64,000 nucleotides of DNA from Moniliella sp. 'wahieum'. Its lineage: Eukaryota > Basidiomycota > Moniliellomycetes > Moniliellales > Moniliellaceae. The notes below the pieces were generated by a model that was not told the DNA's origin, ran no database searches, and worked only from the letters and a program-made list of their open reading frames with translations. A program made the translations under genes and the position numbers. Shown one piece after another: positions 1-10,992 of this stretch (the first letter of the stretch is position 1; every line of letters starts with the position of its first letter). The stretch spans positions 124,001 to 188,000 of the forward strand of contig RSEE01000008.1 of assembly GCA_003971905.1 (NCBI GenBank), in the 5' to 3' direction.

Positions 1-2
1 AC

Positions 3-1938
3 AAGGCCCTTCTCTGGCTCCGGGAGCACGCACATGAGTTTGAGGGAAAAATCTACCCGCCAGTGATGATGGAAGTGGAGCTCAAACCTAACTACCGCCA
101 CTTGGCCGACGCGGTCGAAATGCCAATCCGTTGGGCGACGCTCAAGACGTTTGTATGCGAACATCGGGCGGACTATGACAAACTTTCTGCCAAGCTCAAT
201 GACGAGATGGGCTTGCGGGTGAACGTGGCTGAGATTGAAGGAGTCACAACAGAGGAAGTGCAGAGTAAAATGCCGCTCTCGCTTGCTGAGTTGCACAAAC
301 TGGGATTTGATGGCTATGTGGTGGATTTCCTCTGTGGCCCCCAAACCGTCCTCAACTTTCTCTGCATGGCCGACAATTTGCACCAGATCCCGCTCGCCGA
401 GCACGAAGGTACGTTCGACCGTGCCCGAACCGAACAACTCTTCACTCGTTTCATTGCCGGCGACACGCTGCAGAACATTAATCGCAGTCAATACGTTGGG
501 CGTAACGGGCAGCGCATGGTACAGGTCTCGACACGCATTGTTTCGCCTGCACGCAACTTGGTGCACAGCATAGACACCGATTCCATCGAGCGACATGAGC
601 GGGAGTTGGCGCAGCATCGCGAACAAGAGCAAGTGCTCCGTCAGCGCTGGGAAGAGTTACAGGCCAAGCACGAGACCATCCGAACCACTCTCCAATCGCT
701 TAAAGTCGAACGCGAGGCAATCAACCAACAGCGCCACAAGCCGTCGAAGCCAAGCGAGCGTACGAGCAGGCAGTGATGGAACTCCAGAGCAAACGGTCCC
801 AATTGCATCGCGAAACCCATGCGCCATCCCTCGAAGGCCAACGGGACAAACTTCGTGCCAAAGTGCAAACCTTTACCGATCGAATGGCAAGCTTGGCCGA
901 AGACATCTCCTTCCGTCTGACTGTGCTGTTTAACATGATGCAAAATTCGACCGAGATGCGCTTGGCCAAGATACAGGCCCAAGCTGATGCCGAGCACTTT
1001 GCCACCATTGTTGCTGAGATTACCGAGGAGGCCCAATCGCTCATGGTGGAAATTTCCGAAGTACGAGCGGATATCAAAGCGGCCAAAAACGCTTCGAGGC
1101 GCCTGCTCGAAGAAGCACAACGGGAAATGGCAGAGTTGCCCGCCGAGTTGCAGGAACAACTCAAGTTGCTTCATGACGAAGGCTTGCCCTCGGTCGATGA
1201 GCTCACGGCCCAAATCACCGAAGCACGGATCGACCTGGAAAGTGCCCCGAGCGTGTCGGCCGACGTGTTGCGGCGGTACCAAGAAAAGCTGGCGCAACAA
1301 GAAGAGTTGCAAGCCAAGGTGGCTGCGCACGATGCGGATCGAGCCAGGTTGCAAAAGAAGGTGGACAAGTACCGTGCTGCGTGGGAGCCAGCGCTGGAAG
1401 CGCTGATTGAACGTGTCAACGATCGGTTTGCCGACGCGTTTGATCAGTTCCAATGTACGGGCGAAGTACGCCTGGCCAAGCCGCAGCCGCCGGGCGGGAC
1501 TGGGCCCGAAGCTGAACGCGCAGCAGAAGATGCTGCGTTGGCATTTGAGGATTACACGGTGGAAATTCGTGTCAAGTTCCGACAAGAAGAAGAGTTGCAG
1601 TTGCTCACTGCCGAGCGTCAGAGTGGAGGCGAACGTTCCTTGTCGACCATCTTGTACCTCATGAGTCTTACCGAACTCTCTGCCGCTCCCTTTAGCTTGG
1701 TGGACGAGATCAACCAGGGTATGGACCAACGTGCCGAACGCTTGGTCCACGATCATATGGTCCGTACCACTTGTCGTCAAGCTGCCGGACAGTACTTTCT
1801 CATCACGCCCAAGCTCCTTACGGGCTACGGTACGACGAGAAGATGCGCTTGTTGATCATCAATGCTGGGGACTATGTGCCGGAACGGTTTTCGTTCAAGG
1901 ATTATGCCACGCCCGCCCGAGCGACGATTACGGCGTGA
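3..1938 (+). CDS. SMC5: SMC5, C-terminal half (5' end outside window)
   Basis: Structural-maintenance-of-chromosomes protein of the SMC5/6 complex, which acts in DNA repair and replication-fork stability in the nucleus. The first in-frame residues (KALLWLREH) are already inside the protein, so the start lies upstream of the window. About 645 residues are visible: hinge region, a long coiled coil (roughly positions 560-1400), then the C-terminal ATPase half with signature motif SGGERS near 1620 and Walker B region LVDEINQGMD near 1700. ITPKLLTG followed by LRYDEKMRLLIIN is typical of SMC5. Two single-base frameshifts interrupt the frame, one near 738-745 and one near 1817-1821, both beside short base runs; sequence on either side stays conserved, so assembly errors are likely. 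It is convergent with the lipoate ligase gene, with a gap of 114 bp. Confidence 0.9.
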
Positions 1939-2017
1939 TCCGAGTGGCGGCCCTGGGGGCCAGATTGGAACAGATCCCATTTTTGTACCAAGTGACGGGG
2001 AGATGTGGTGGCTGTGG

Positions 2018-2046
2018 CAAGGGGGGGGGGGAGGGGGAGGGGGAAG
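2018..2046 (+). repeat. G-rich tract between convergent genes
   Basis: The short gap between the SMC5 and lipoate ligase stop codons holds a run of about eleven G followed by two further G runs separated by A. It lies where both transcripts should end. A G-quadruplex or a termination role is possible but is inference only. Confidence 0.5.
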
Positions 2047-2052
2047 GTTACG

Positions 2053-3408
2053 TTAGAACAGAGACTGAAGGTAGGTGAGCACATCTTGCTGGTACGGCTG
2101 CAGCTGTGCGTCCAGGTGGGGTGGGGTGGAACGGGCGGGAAAGTGGGTTTCAGGTGGTACGGGAGGGGGGGAAACAAGCGAGTCAAAGTGGGTACCGAGC
2201 AGACCTTGTTCCAACCAAGGCCGAAGCGATTCGGCTATTGTCCCCTTGAGTTGGAGATGAGGGACCGAGTGAACCTTGCCCTGTCGGACCACCATTTCGC
2301 CCTCCAACGCGCCCCAGGCAAATGTAGCGTCGAGCGCCAAACTAAACTGAGGTGTCTGCCCGAAAATCCAGTCCCACGAACCGAGACTGGCATACGTTTG
2401 CCGTAACTGATCGTCCTGGGCAAGCAATTCGTCCGACGCCAGGTGCACCACTGCCCTGGGCCCAGCAAATTCTTCCACGACAGCACGGATGAACGTGTGG
2501 TGCGACCATGGCTGGGCAGGGAAGGCCGTTGCGAGCGAGGTGACGGCCGCCCGTACGCTCGCTACGCCTTGCGACGTTACGATGGCCTTGCATGTCGGAC
2601 GGGCAAGCGCAGAACCAAGGTGGTCCAGCTGGGAGGACAAGAGCATTGTCCCATGATGGTACGCGCGCGACGAGGTGATCTTGTACGCCGAGCCAGATAA
2701 CTTGTACTCGTTGGGCTTGCGCAGCGCGACGGTCGTGGGGTCATGCTGTATGTCAGGCTGGTGGGTAAGGGGCGCAGAATGACCTTCGGATGTAGGAGCG
2801 CGAGGAGGGGCAGCAGGCACCGCAGAGAGGCACAGATCGTTACGCTCGTTGACGTACACGCCGGGAGGAAGGCACGGCAGAGCGTCGGGAGAAGGCGCTG
2901 GAGCCGAAGCGAGGGTGGCACGTTGGCCTGCCAGGCCCAAGCGGGAATTGAGCGCGCGCGCAATCAGCTGCGCCCCGCTGGAACGGGTAAAGACCTGCCG
3001 CGGCGTGTGCAGAGAGTAGTTGCAGTTGCCCAAGTCGTGGTACACGGCGCCGCCGCCACTGCGACGACGGACAAAGGGGATCTGGTGCGCGCGCAGCGCA
3101 GATGGGTTGAGTTCTGTCCAGGGGTTCTGGTTCCGGCCGAGCACGACACAGGGTGCGTTGCGGTACAGGAGCAGCGTGGGTGCCTGCTCGGCTGCGCGCC
3201 GCGTTCGCAGTAGCACGTCTTCCAGCGCCAGGTTGAAGAGTGGGTCCAACGACGTGCTCACCACCGCCTCGGCAGTGCCCGACGCCGCAGCGCGCAACCA
3301 TGCGCCCGTGGCAGTGGCTGTGGACAGCATTCGGGACCTGCGGACGAAGCACAAGCAACCAACTGCTGCTCCCACGCCTCGCCTGTGGCTTGGGCTGGGC
3401 TTTGCCAA
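2053..3408 (-). CDS. AIM22: Lipoate-protein ligase (LplA/AIM22 family), mitochondrial
   Basis: A 451-residue, uninterrupted, intronless ORF. The family attaches or transfers lipoate to the E2 and H-protein subunits of mitochondrial dehydrogenases and the glycine cleavage system. Visible motifs are the substrate-binding RRSGGGAVYHD (about residues 115-125), LALEDVLLR (about 60-68) and KLSGSAYKI (about 236-244) carrying the lysine typical of the active site. The basic, serine/alanine-rich first 45 residues look like a mitochondrial presequence; the internal Met at about residue 27 is an alternative start. A proline-rich stretch of about 33 residues (about 195-227) sits between VNERNDL and the KLSGSAYKI motif and looks like a lineage-specific insertion. 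It is convergent with SMC5. Family assignment is firm; whether it acts as a ligase or a transferase is not decided by sequence. Confidence 0.9.
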   Translation of the reverse strand: MAKPSPSHRRGVGAAVGCLCFVRRSRMLSTATATGAWLRAAASGTAEAVVSTSLDPLFNLALEDVLLRTRRAAEQAPTLLLYRNAPCVVLGRNQNPWTELNPSALRAHQIPFVRRRSGGGAVYHDLGNCNYSLHTPRQVFTRSSGAQLIARALNSRLGLAGQRATLASAPAPSPDALPCLPPGVYVNERNDLCLSAVPAAPPRAPTSEGHSAPLTHQPDIQHDPTTVALRKPNEYKLSGSAYKITSSRAYHHGTMLLSSQLDHLGSALARPTCKAIVTSQGVASVRAAVTSLATAFPAQPWSHHTFIRAVVEEFAGPRAVVHLASDELLAQDDQLRQTYASLGSWDWIFGQTPQFSLALDATFAWGALEGEMVVRQGKVHSVPHLQLKGTIAESLRPWLEQGLLGTHFDSLVSPPPVPPETHFPARSTPPHLDAQLQPYQQDVLTYLQSLF

Positions 3409-4379
3409 AAAGGGTTTTGTCCTGGGGCCGGCGTGCCAGCGTGGCGCAAAAGGCTTACCTCATCCTGTCTTGCCAGTGGCTGCAATCGGCTGGACTTTTT
3501 TTATGGGCAGCAAAAGAGAGTAATATGATTGTTCACCTGTGTCGTTTGCACTTGGCATAGCATGTTCCCTCTGGGACAGTAGCAGCGTCAGGATATGATG
3601 ACCCAGGATGTATCTTGTAACAATATTGGCATCTCACCAAGCACTCGGCCACAAGCGCACCGTGAGCAGCTCACGTGTGCATCACCGTCACATCATCAGT
3701 TCCTTCAACGATTTGACAGGTCCCATAGCCTAGTATGTCTCCGCTTCCCATCCATCAACGAACACAGGTTTGTAAAACCTTCCAAGTCCCCGGAAAACAG
3801 ACCTGTTCTGCCTCCGCCTCCTTATGATTTCTGTATACCGTAGTTTAGGGGCGCTGAAACGACGGTGCAGTGCGTGTGTTATGTAGCGACCAACGGAAGG
3901 CACGGCAAGTTCTGTCGCAGGAAGAGAGCGCAAGAAGGGGGGAGAGACAAAACGTTGCCATAGGGACAGGACGTAACGCATATAGACGCAACAATAAACA
4001 GACCAGATCACAGTGTGTGCGTAGGTAAAAAAGTTAGACGTGCTACTTAAACATGCTAGGCGACAGCAAACAACTGTGAACAAGTGTTCTTGCGAGAAAT
4101 AGTAGTTGAGCACGTTGAGCGGGGGGGAGGAGGTATGAACGAAGAAAACACAAAAGGAGGGGTGTAGATGGTAAGTCGGTAATATAGGTTTCGCCTCCAG
4201 CCTACTACATGCAATGTCCATATGGTTTGGGGTGGGGAAGATGAGCAGAGAAAAAGAGTCATTCTCGATTGTTTCGAAGTTGTGTTGTCAAAACCCATGA
4301 TCTGCATGATCCGGATGCCGAACAGCCGGGAGGAATCACTAGAAAAAATGAGTAGGGGAAAGCACTGGAGGGGGATAGC
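3409..4379. other. Intergenic, no gene seen
   Basis: About 970 bp between the 5' end of the lipoate ligase and the 3' end of the KRE6 gene. A 163-codon minus-strand ORF in it (3730-4221) has irregular composition, no motif and no plausible gene context. No RNA gene or clear repeat was seen. Confidence 0.5.
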
Positions 4380-6018
4380 TTAGCACCCAGGACGAGTAAG
4401 CTTGTTCTTTGGCCACGCGTGGGGCCACTGGGTGAGGTTGGGGTTGGTGTACACGTCTTGGTGCCGGTGGATGTACGCGGCGGTAGGGTGGTCGACGGGG
4501 TCGCAGCTCAGTCGTCGGTCCTCACCCGTCGGCTGGTACAACCGTGCGTAGTCGATTTTGAGTTGGGCGGGGAAGCGTAATCCACGTGGATCGTTGGGGT
4601 TGAGGATGGTTTGCTGGAAGCCTGGGGAAATGCCAAGGTTCTGACCGCCATTGCATGTACAAGATTAATAAAATGAATAGGATAAGGAAACAGCCGGGAG
4701 AGGGGGAAAAGGAGAAGGGGGGAAAGGAAAGAGGTGTATGAGGGGCCCAGATTGGGAGTTTGGTTAGCATCATTTCTTTAAAAACTCAGACACCAGCTCA
4801 GGTTCTTGGGCACTCTGGCAGGCGAATGAATGAAACCAAAACGTACCATGATGATGCTCATTGGTTCTACGGGGACATGGCGTTGGCCAATATCCAGTTG
4901 GGCCACCGGCCCAATCGCCGACCCTTCCACGCGCCACGCCGGCTTCCCGTCAATCCACCACCGCACGTACCCACCTCCATTCAAATCCCAGTCCGGGAGG
5001 TACTCCAGGCCGTACCGTACAAACCGGCCGCTAGTCAAAGCAAACCCCTCGTCCGGACATTGTGTTAGCCCCGACACAGCTTCCTGGTACACCGAGCCGA
5101 CGTAATCGTTGATTCGTGAAATCGAGGTATTGTACAGTGTTGCATACGCCGACGTATTTTTCCACCAATAGCCCACATCAAAAGGTGCAGTTTGCAAGCT
5201 GCTCGAGGCGTAGGTATGGTACGTTTCTCGATCCGTTCGACTCGGTTGTACTTGCGCTTCAAACACGTCAATCTCTGGTGCTGAGCGGGCTACCGACTGG
5301 TTCGGGCCGGGATGGTCTTCCCCGGCACAGGTGCAGGAAGGTGCACGCATCCCATCGAGGTAGGATAGAACCCCTTTCTTGGCCCATTGCCCTTTCGAGT
5401 GCTGGGCCTCGTACGGGCCCGTACCGTTGAGGAAAGTTTGGTTGGGAAGGATGCCAGTATCGCAACTGGAGTACGAGTAGCTGTTCAGGTACGTAGTCGC
5501 GGTTAGCAGGGATTGTCTCCCGTTCATCGTGGCAACAACCGTACAGTATATATCGTCCATTGCCCGCAGAGGAAGAGAGGAGAAGGAAGGAAGACGTACG
5601 GCCACATCCCATCTGTGGATCCCATGTACCCAGGGCGACCTAGGTTGCCCATAATCCACGCGGCAGGCCAGTAGCCCTGGGTATAGGGAAATGCTGGGAA
5701 CTGGATGCTGAATTCCAAGTACCCACCCTGGAAGCACAGCTTGTTCCAGCTCTGTACCATGCCCGATTGGAAGTTGACCTGGTGATTGTCTTTTTGGGTA
5801 AGGGTAAGCACCAGTGCGCCACCGGTCGTGTTGACAGCCTCGGGCGAGTACCATTCATAGTCACTTGTCGCACCGTAATACAAGTCGACGGCTTCCCAAA
5901 AGGGCTATAGGAGGAGTTAGCCGTACAACTCATCGCATATAAGGAAACAGTGGCTGTGCTCTCTACAGCGAACAACGGGTATATAAATACAAAGGAAGAC
6001 GGGAAACACGTGAAAGCG

Positions 6019-6049
<31 letters not shown>

Positions 6050-6768
6050 CGTACATCGTCACCTGGCCAAAACGTACGACCCTCTTGATTAAACTCGTCG
6101 GAAAAGACGAGACTAAAGGCTTGGTGCTCCATATTTGCCCAGTGCATCGCTTCGGCCGGCGTATCCGGATCAAGGAGCGGTCGGAGTGGCAAATCGGGGA
6201 TTTGGCCCGTCCCATTCGCCCCTCCCGCTCGACCTGTGGCCTGTTCGATCCAGCTGAGAGCTGGCTTGGCAAAGTGCGAGTAGATGGGGTATCCACCAAA
6301 CAACATTAGCACCGCCAAGATCAACAAGAGGAGGGTAAGTACGTTCAACGCGCCTGCGATCGATACACCGTGGTTCCGATCTCCCGGATCGGGCGTGTGC
6401 ATCTCGTCCGGCTCATTGTCGTCAGTGTAGGCAGGGCCATAGAGAGAAGGATGGGAAACGATTGTTGCTCCAAACTTGTGCGCTACCCGAAACGAATTGG
6501 AGTGGTGCTGGGATGTACTGGACGTGGCGTATTGTACCATTTTCTCTTCGGATGATGCCGGTTGGAGACGGTCGCCGGCCACAGAAGGACTGATGGATGT
6601 TGCGGCCATGTCGTATGTTTGGCCGCTGGGTGACTCGGGCAGAAGGACTTCTTCGCCGTCCCGTTGGGACGCGTGGGGGGCAGAGGGGGAGGGGGAGGTG
6701 GGGGCGAGGGGGGGAAGGGGGATGCGGAGGGTGGGCCCCATGGACCAGCTGTAGGTGGGGTGGTGCAT
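4380..6768 (-). CDS. KRE6: KRE6/SKN1-type beta-1,6-glucan synthesis protein (GH16)
   Basis: Type II membrane protein of the secretory pathway needed for cell-wall beta-1,6-glucan. Four exons are inferred on the minus strand: 6768-6055, 5904-5600, 5480-4847 and 4640-4380, with GT-AG introns of 150, 119 and 206 bp. Joined length is 1914 bp, giving 637 residues with no frameshift. A cytosolic Ser/Pro-rich tail is followed by a hydrophobic membrane segment (about 138-160), then a lumenal GH16-like domain starting FSDEFNQEGRTFWPGDD and containing the ExDxxE catalytic-type motif EIDVFE (about 408-413). Splicing restores the family sequences PFWEAVDL and WPYSYSSCDTGILPNQ across junctions. The C-terminus ends TRPGC. 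The first Met was chosen; downstream Met residues at about 10 and 54 are alternatives. Intron 1 carries a GA microsatellite. SKN1 cannot be separated from KRE6 here. Confidence 0.9.
6021..6049 (+). repeat. (GA)n microsatellite inside KRE6 intron 1
   Basis: About 14 GA units lie just inside the 5' splice site of the 150-bp first intron of the KRE6 gene (read as CT repeats on the coding strand). It is spliced out and does not enter the protein. Confidence 0.85.
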
Positions 6769-6928
6769 GGGCGAGGAGGCATGCAGTGTCTATGTGTCTA
6801 GCAGCGTTTTGTGCGAGAGAAGAAAGTCAGAGGGCAGAAAGGTGTGGTTTTGGAGGTGGGCGGGGGGCAGGAGGGCAAGAGAGAAACGAGAGAGGCGTGG
6901 TGGTGGGGATGAGGGTGAAGATGGGAAT

Positions 6929-6955
6929 GGAGATGGAGATGGAGATGGAGATGGA
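6929..6955 (+). repeat. (GGAGAT)n hexanucleotide repeat
   Basis: About four and a half tandem GGAGAT units upstream of the KRE6 start. A second tract of the same hexamer lies near 8095-8117 in the same gap. Confidence 0.85.
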
Positions 6956-8524
6956 ATGGAGGCAGAGTCTGTGGGGTTTGGAGCACACACGCTAGCAAAA
7001 CGCATGGAAGACGAGACAGGAATTAAGGCGGTTGTGGTGTGGGTGGGTCTGTCTGGATGCAATGCACACAAGCAAGCTGCATTCCAGCCGGTGGTCTGCA
7101 TAGCCCACCCCAGCGGCTGGCATTCTCCCTTGCTTGTCCCATCGGCGGTGTGTCGTCTGGCGTGGCGCTGGCTGGGGGCAGACACGGTGGTTGTGTGTCC
7201 TATTTAACTGTGTGTTCCCCCTCGAGCTGGGTACATACGCGCCCTCCCGAGACGTCCACACACCGCCCCTGTGCTCCCCCACGGGACATGCCCTCGGTGG
7301 GTGCCGACGCTTACCTAACCACCCCATCCTCCCGCCGATCGTCATCGGTCTCAGATCTCCCTTCACCAAATGCCCAAGAACGCCCCCCATTACAGTCTGA
7401 AGAGAGCGAAAAAGGATTCCAGTTGGCCGGTGGTCCTCCTCCCCAACGCAGCTCTCCACACCCTAGGCTCTCTTCTGTGTCCTTGGGGTAATATACGCGC
7501 ACCTCATCGAGCTCATCATTCCCACCGTCTTACAGTAGTAGATAGGACCACTTTTCGTCCTGGTCCATCCCCCCCTACAGCCTCCCGCAGCGTTGTTAAC
7601 AACCGCAGCACAGCGGTGGCGTAGTCGCTGGCTTTCCCGCCAACATCATTTTCATTTGACTGATGGGTTTTTAATGCGCACGTAATGGTAATGGCTGCCA
7701 TTAAGGCACTGCCAAAACAAAAGGCAAGCCAGGGATCAGAGCAGAGACAACGCGGGGTAGTAATAACAGGTGCGACAATAGTACGAAGACGCGGTCCCGG
7801 TTCAGCCCGAGGGCCAAGCAAACAAAAAAAAGTCTTCGTCAAACGAGAATGATTAATCACTACAGAGGTGGATGCGGTTGCTACCGACTATGATATGACG
7901 ATGACGACGGTGCACAGCGGAGTATAAGCCCACATTACCGCGGTTGCCGGTTGTCGGCCAGTTAGCTGGTTAGATCCTGAGCCTCAGGTCCATGCCCTAT
8001 CCCATTCTCTGGCGTGTGTTGCCCTGCGGTGCCGTGGATGCAGGCTCCAAGCCACACGCTGTTTTTTGGGCCCTGCGAACTGGAACGATGGAAAGGAGAT
8101 GGAGATGGAGATGGAGCAGGCGCCCGACCGGGGGAGAAGGTAGCGCTAACCAGGAGCTTACCTGCATTGGTCAGCCCGACCAAAAATAGCCAGTGCGAGG
8201 AAGTGGGCCGACGGATGACATCAATCGATGACATCAACCGATGACAAATGTCTGCCGGAACAAATTAATTTGCGGCTTGGCCGACTCCGCCGGGTTCCTG
8301 CCTCGCGTTTTGACGTGACGCGTGAGGTCACCGTCACCGTCACGGGGGCCTGAAGCTTGATACAGATACAGATGGTCATCAAGCGTGCCCCATCGTCTGC
8401 TAGGGATTGCTATAGCAAGGAACAAGTGATCCCGCACTGTGCCTGCCATCGGCAATCCAGCAGAAGCTGCCGCCCGTTGATCAGCAATCATCGATCATCC
8501 CAGCTCCGACACGGAGGGGGGGGG

Positions 8525-8547
8525 CTGGGGGGTACAAATACCCCCCC
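8525..8547 (+). promoter_or_regulatory. TATA-like site inside a G/C hairpin upstream of flavohemoglobin
   Basis: A TATA-like TACAAATA (8533-8540) is flanked by a G run on the left and a C run on the right, so GGGGGGTA can pair with TACCCCCC over a CAAA loop. It lies about 85 bp upstream of the flavohemoglobin ATG. The structure is seen; a promoter role is inference. Confidence 0.35.
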
Positions 8548-8620
8548 CCCTCCCCCCGGCCTGTTGGGGCTTTGGTCCCACTCTCATCCCACTCTCATCC
8601 CTCTCCTCTTTCCCACCACC

Positions 8621-10019
8621 ATGTTCGCACTCAAGTCCCTTCGTCCTGCGCTGTCCGTGCGCGGGCTGTCTCGTCTTCCGGTCCGCTTTGCCTCGACCGC
8701 GCCGCTGACGACCGAGGAAAAGAGCCTGATCAAGGCTACCATTCCGATTTTGCAACAACATGGTCCCGACCTTACCTCGCGCTTTTACCGCCGCATGCTC
8801 ACGGAGAACCCCGAGTTGAAGAATGTGTTTAGTCTGACCAAGATGGAGACTGGTCGGCAGCCGAAGGCGCTTGCGTACAGTCTCTTGGCCTATGCCCAGA
8901 ACATTGACGACCTCACCCCGCTCACTGCATTTGTTGAAAATGGTACGCTCTTAGCCCCCCCCGCGGGGTCTTCCTTTTTGTCGGCTGCATGGATTGGATG
9001 GGTGTTGACACGAGACCGATTCCAGTGTGCCAGAAACATGCGTCGCTGATCGTTACCCCCGACCAATACGAAATTGTGGGCAAGTACCTACTGATGACGA
9101 TGGCCGACATGCTGGGCGATGCGTTCACCCCGGACCTCAAGGCAGCGTGGGGAAAGGCGTACTGGCAATTGGCCAACATGATGATTGGACGAGAACAGGA
9201 GCTGTATGAAGAAGACCCTTCCTGGGCCGGATGGCGCAACTTCAAAATTGTTGACAAGCAACCTGAATCGGCTGAAATCACCTCGTTTTACCTGCAGCCT
9301 GTTGATGGCAAGCCCCTTCCCACCTACCGCCCGGGTCAGTACACTAGCATCCTCGTTCCTGTCAATGACCAAGGCCGGCACCAACCGCGGCAGTACTCCC
9401 TCTCTGCTCGGCCCAACTCGACCACCTACCGCATCTCCGTTCGTCGTGCCCAACCCGAGGCACTCAACGTGCCCAACCCCTCGCTGATCAGCAACCTTCT
9501 CCACGATTCCTTTAACGTCGGCGATTCGGTCCAGCTCTCCCACCCACGTGGCGTGTTCGTTCCCCCCCCCGACGTGGAGCAGGATGCACCCTTTGTTTTC
9601 CTCGGTGCAGGCGTCGGGATTACCCCCCTGCTGTCCATGTTGGAATCCGCCTCGGCTTCCCACCCGCTCACGTTGGTGCATGGAGCCACGTCGGTGGCTC
9701 AACGGCCATTTGCGCACGAGGTCAAACACCTGATCGAAGCTCAGGCTCAAGACCACCCCTCTCACCCTCCAGTCCAGTACCTCTCCTTTATCTCGCACCC
9801 GGAACCCGACGCGGTGAAAGGGAAAGATTACGATGTGCAGGGCCGTGTGTCCCTCGCCCTCTCGATAAGGACTCCCAGCTCTACGTGTCGAATCCAAAGA
9901 CGGTCTACTTTGTTTGTGGTCCGCCTGGATTTATGCAGGACATGTCCGACGCTCTTCAGTCCCAGTTTTCTATCCGCCCCGAACAGATCCTCTCCGAGAC
10001 GTTCACCGAGACAAAGTAA
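8621..10019 (+). CDS. YHB1: Flavohemoglobin (NO dioxygenase) with mitochondrial presequence
   Basis: Converts nitric oxide to nitrate using O2 and NAD(P)H. Exon 1 is 8621-8942 and exon 2 is 9026-10019, split by an 83-bp GT-AG intron; splicing restores AFVENVCQKHASLIVTPDQ, which carries the proximal haem histidine. Domains: a basic leader of about 25 residues ending RLPVRFAST, then the globin domain (TEEKSLIKAT onward), the FAD-binding part with RQYSLS near 9393, and the NAD part with GAGVGITPLLSMLE near 9606 and CGPPGFMQDM near 9916. Predicted length is about 438 residues, longer than cytosolic homologues because of the leader. A one-base frameshift lies near 9850-9863; the conserved C-terminus ending FTETK continues in another frame. 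Mitochondrial location is inferred from the leader. Confidence 0.9.
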
Positions 10020-10425
10020 GGCTTTATACCACACTGCACGCTTCAAGCTGAAATAGGCGGGAGGCTGGGCTGAAGCGCCACAACGTCTCTCCTTGCAACG
10101 GGCTGGGAATCGATGCATTGTGCATGGATATATACCTCGCCGGGTCGGATCCAGGACGTTTTGGGTATATGCGTGGGTCCCCCCCCCTCCCTTTCCACCT
10201 CTCACCTCTTTTTTCTCCTTGCTCTGGCTCTTTCTCAAATCAAACGATCGATGATGGTTACTCCAACGTATCCGAGAGGAAAATCGGACAGCGCGGATGG
10301 ATACAGTAGTAAACAGCCATATACGCCGCATGTGATGGGGAAGAGGGAGGCAGCTGGGTTCAGGCCCAGGCTCCAGGTTGAGTTCTCTTGTACCTCAGAG
10401 CGTGTAATGGTTCAAAATCGAGGTC

Positions 10426-10453
10426 CCTCAGGCCTCGCCTGAGAGGCCTGAGG
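10426..10453 (+). repeat. Perfect 10-bp inverted repeat
   Basis: CCTCAGGCCT (10426-10435) and AGGCCTGAGG (10444-10453) are exact reverse complements around an 8-base loop. It lies about 400 bp downstream of the flavohemoglobin stop. It could be a hairpin in a 3' extension or a protein-binding palindrome; nothing decides between these. Confidence 0.6.
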
Positions 10454-10657
10454 TGGCTCAGGCACGACTGTCATTTATTAGGCCAGTAGTATACACAGAG
10501 AGAGAGACTATAGTCTTTGGGAGTGGAGTTTTCTCCTCTGCCTCAGTTGTACTGATTCAACTCGAAGCTTTAGGCGCGCTTAACTTCTCAATCTAAGATC
10601 TGAACCTGGCATCCCATCCTGCCGCGTACCTCATCATGCTTCTGGTTGTTGCGACGA

Positions 10658-10690
10658 GATAAGCGATAAGCGATAATCGATAAGCAATCG
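10658..10690 (+). repeat. Heptanucleotide tandem repeat (AAGCGAT)n
   Basis: Three to four imperfect 7-bp units (AAGCGAT, AAGCGAT, AATCGAT, AAGCAAT) in tandem in the gap before the AIF-like gene. Confidence 0.7.
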
Positions 10691-10733
10691 TCCAGGGCAC
10701 ATTCATATGCGCGACCACCCTCACCGGTCGGTC

Positions 10734-10798
10734 ACCGGCCATCAGCGGTCCCCGGACGTAAACATTAAACCGGCCATCCGCCGTCCCTGGACATAAGG
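10734..10798 (+). repeat. Two imperfect 35-bp direct repeats upstream of the AIF-like gene
   Basis: Two adjacent copies begin ACCGGCCATC at 10734 and 10769 and continue with related GGTCC(C)GGAC/GTCCCTGGAC and AATTA/AAGG endings. They sit about 200-260 bp before the start codon and might be a duplicated regulatory site, but no known motif was recognised. Confidence 0.45.
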
Positions 10799-10992
10799 TG
10801 TGCGAACGGGTAACCCTAACTCATAACCACACAGCGGCTCCTGGGTGGCCAGCACCTGCCCCCGGAAGAACACACAAACGAGCAGATCGATCGATTGGTT
10901 GGGTTTAATTTAAGCCGCGCTGCAACCGTCCCGAGTCGGGTGTGGTCGCCCTCCTTCGTCCCCTCTGCCCCCTCTGCCCCCTCAGCCGCAGG

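Larger units (their letters stand above)
6769..8620. other. Intergenic between divergent KRE6 and flavohemoglobin genes
   Basis: About 1.85 kb upstream of both genes, so it should hold two promoters. It contains two (GGAGAT)n hexamer tracts (6929-6955 and about 8095-8117) and a 13-bp direct repeat around GATGACATCAA near 8213-8245. ORFs here have low-complexity or mixed composition and no motif. Confidence 0.5.

Noticed and set aside
641-1780. 379-codon minus-strand ORF opposite SMC5
   Set aside because: Antisense to the conserved SMC5 coiled coil and ATPase motifs; its openness follows from the codon bias of the real gene.
3730-4221. 163-codon minus-strand ORF in the gap before KRE6
   Set aside because: Irregular composition, no motif, no plausible start context; treated as chance.
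10425-10800. Possible CRISPR-like repeat array
   Set aside because: The repeats are few, adjacent and without unique spacers, and the genome is fungal.
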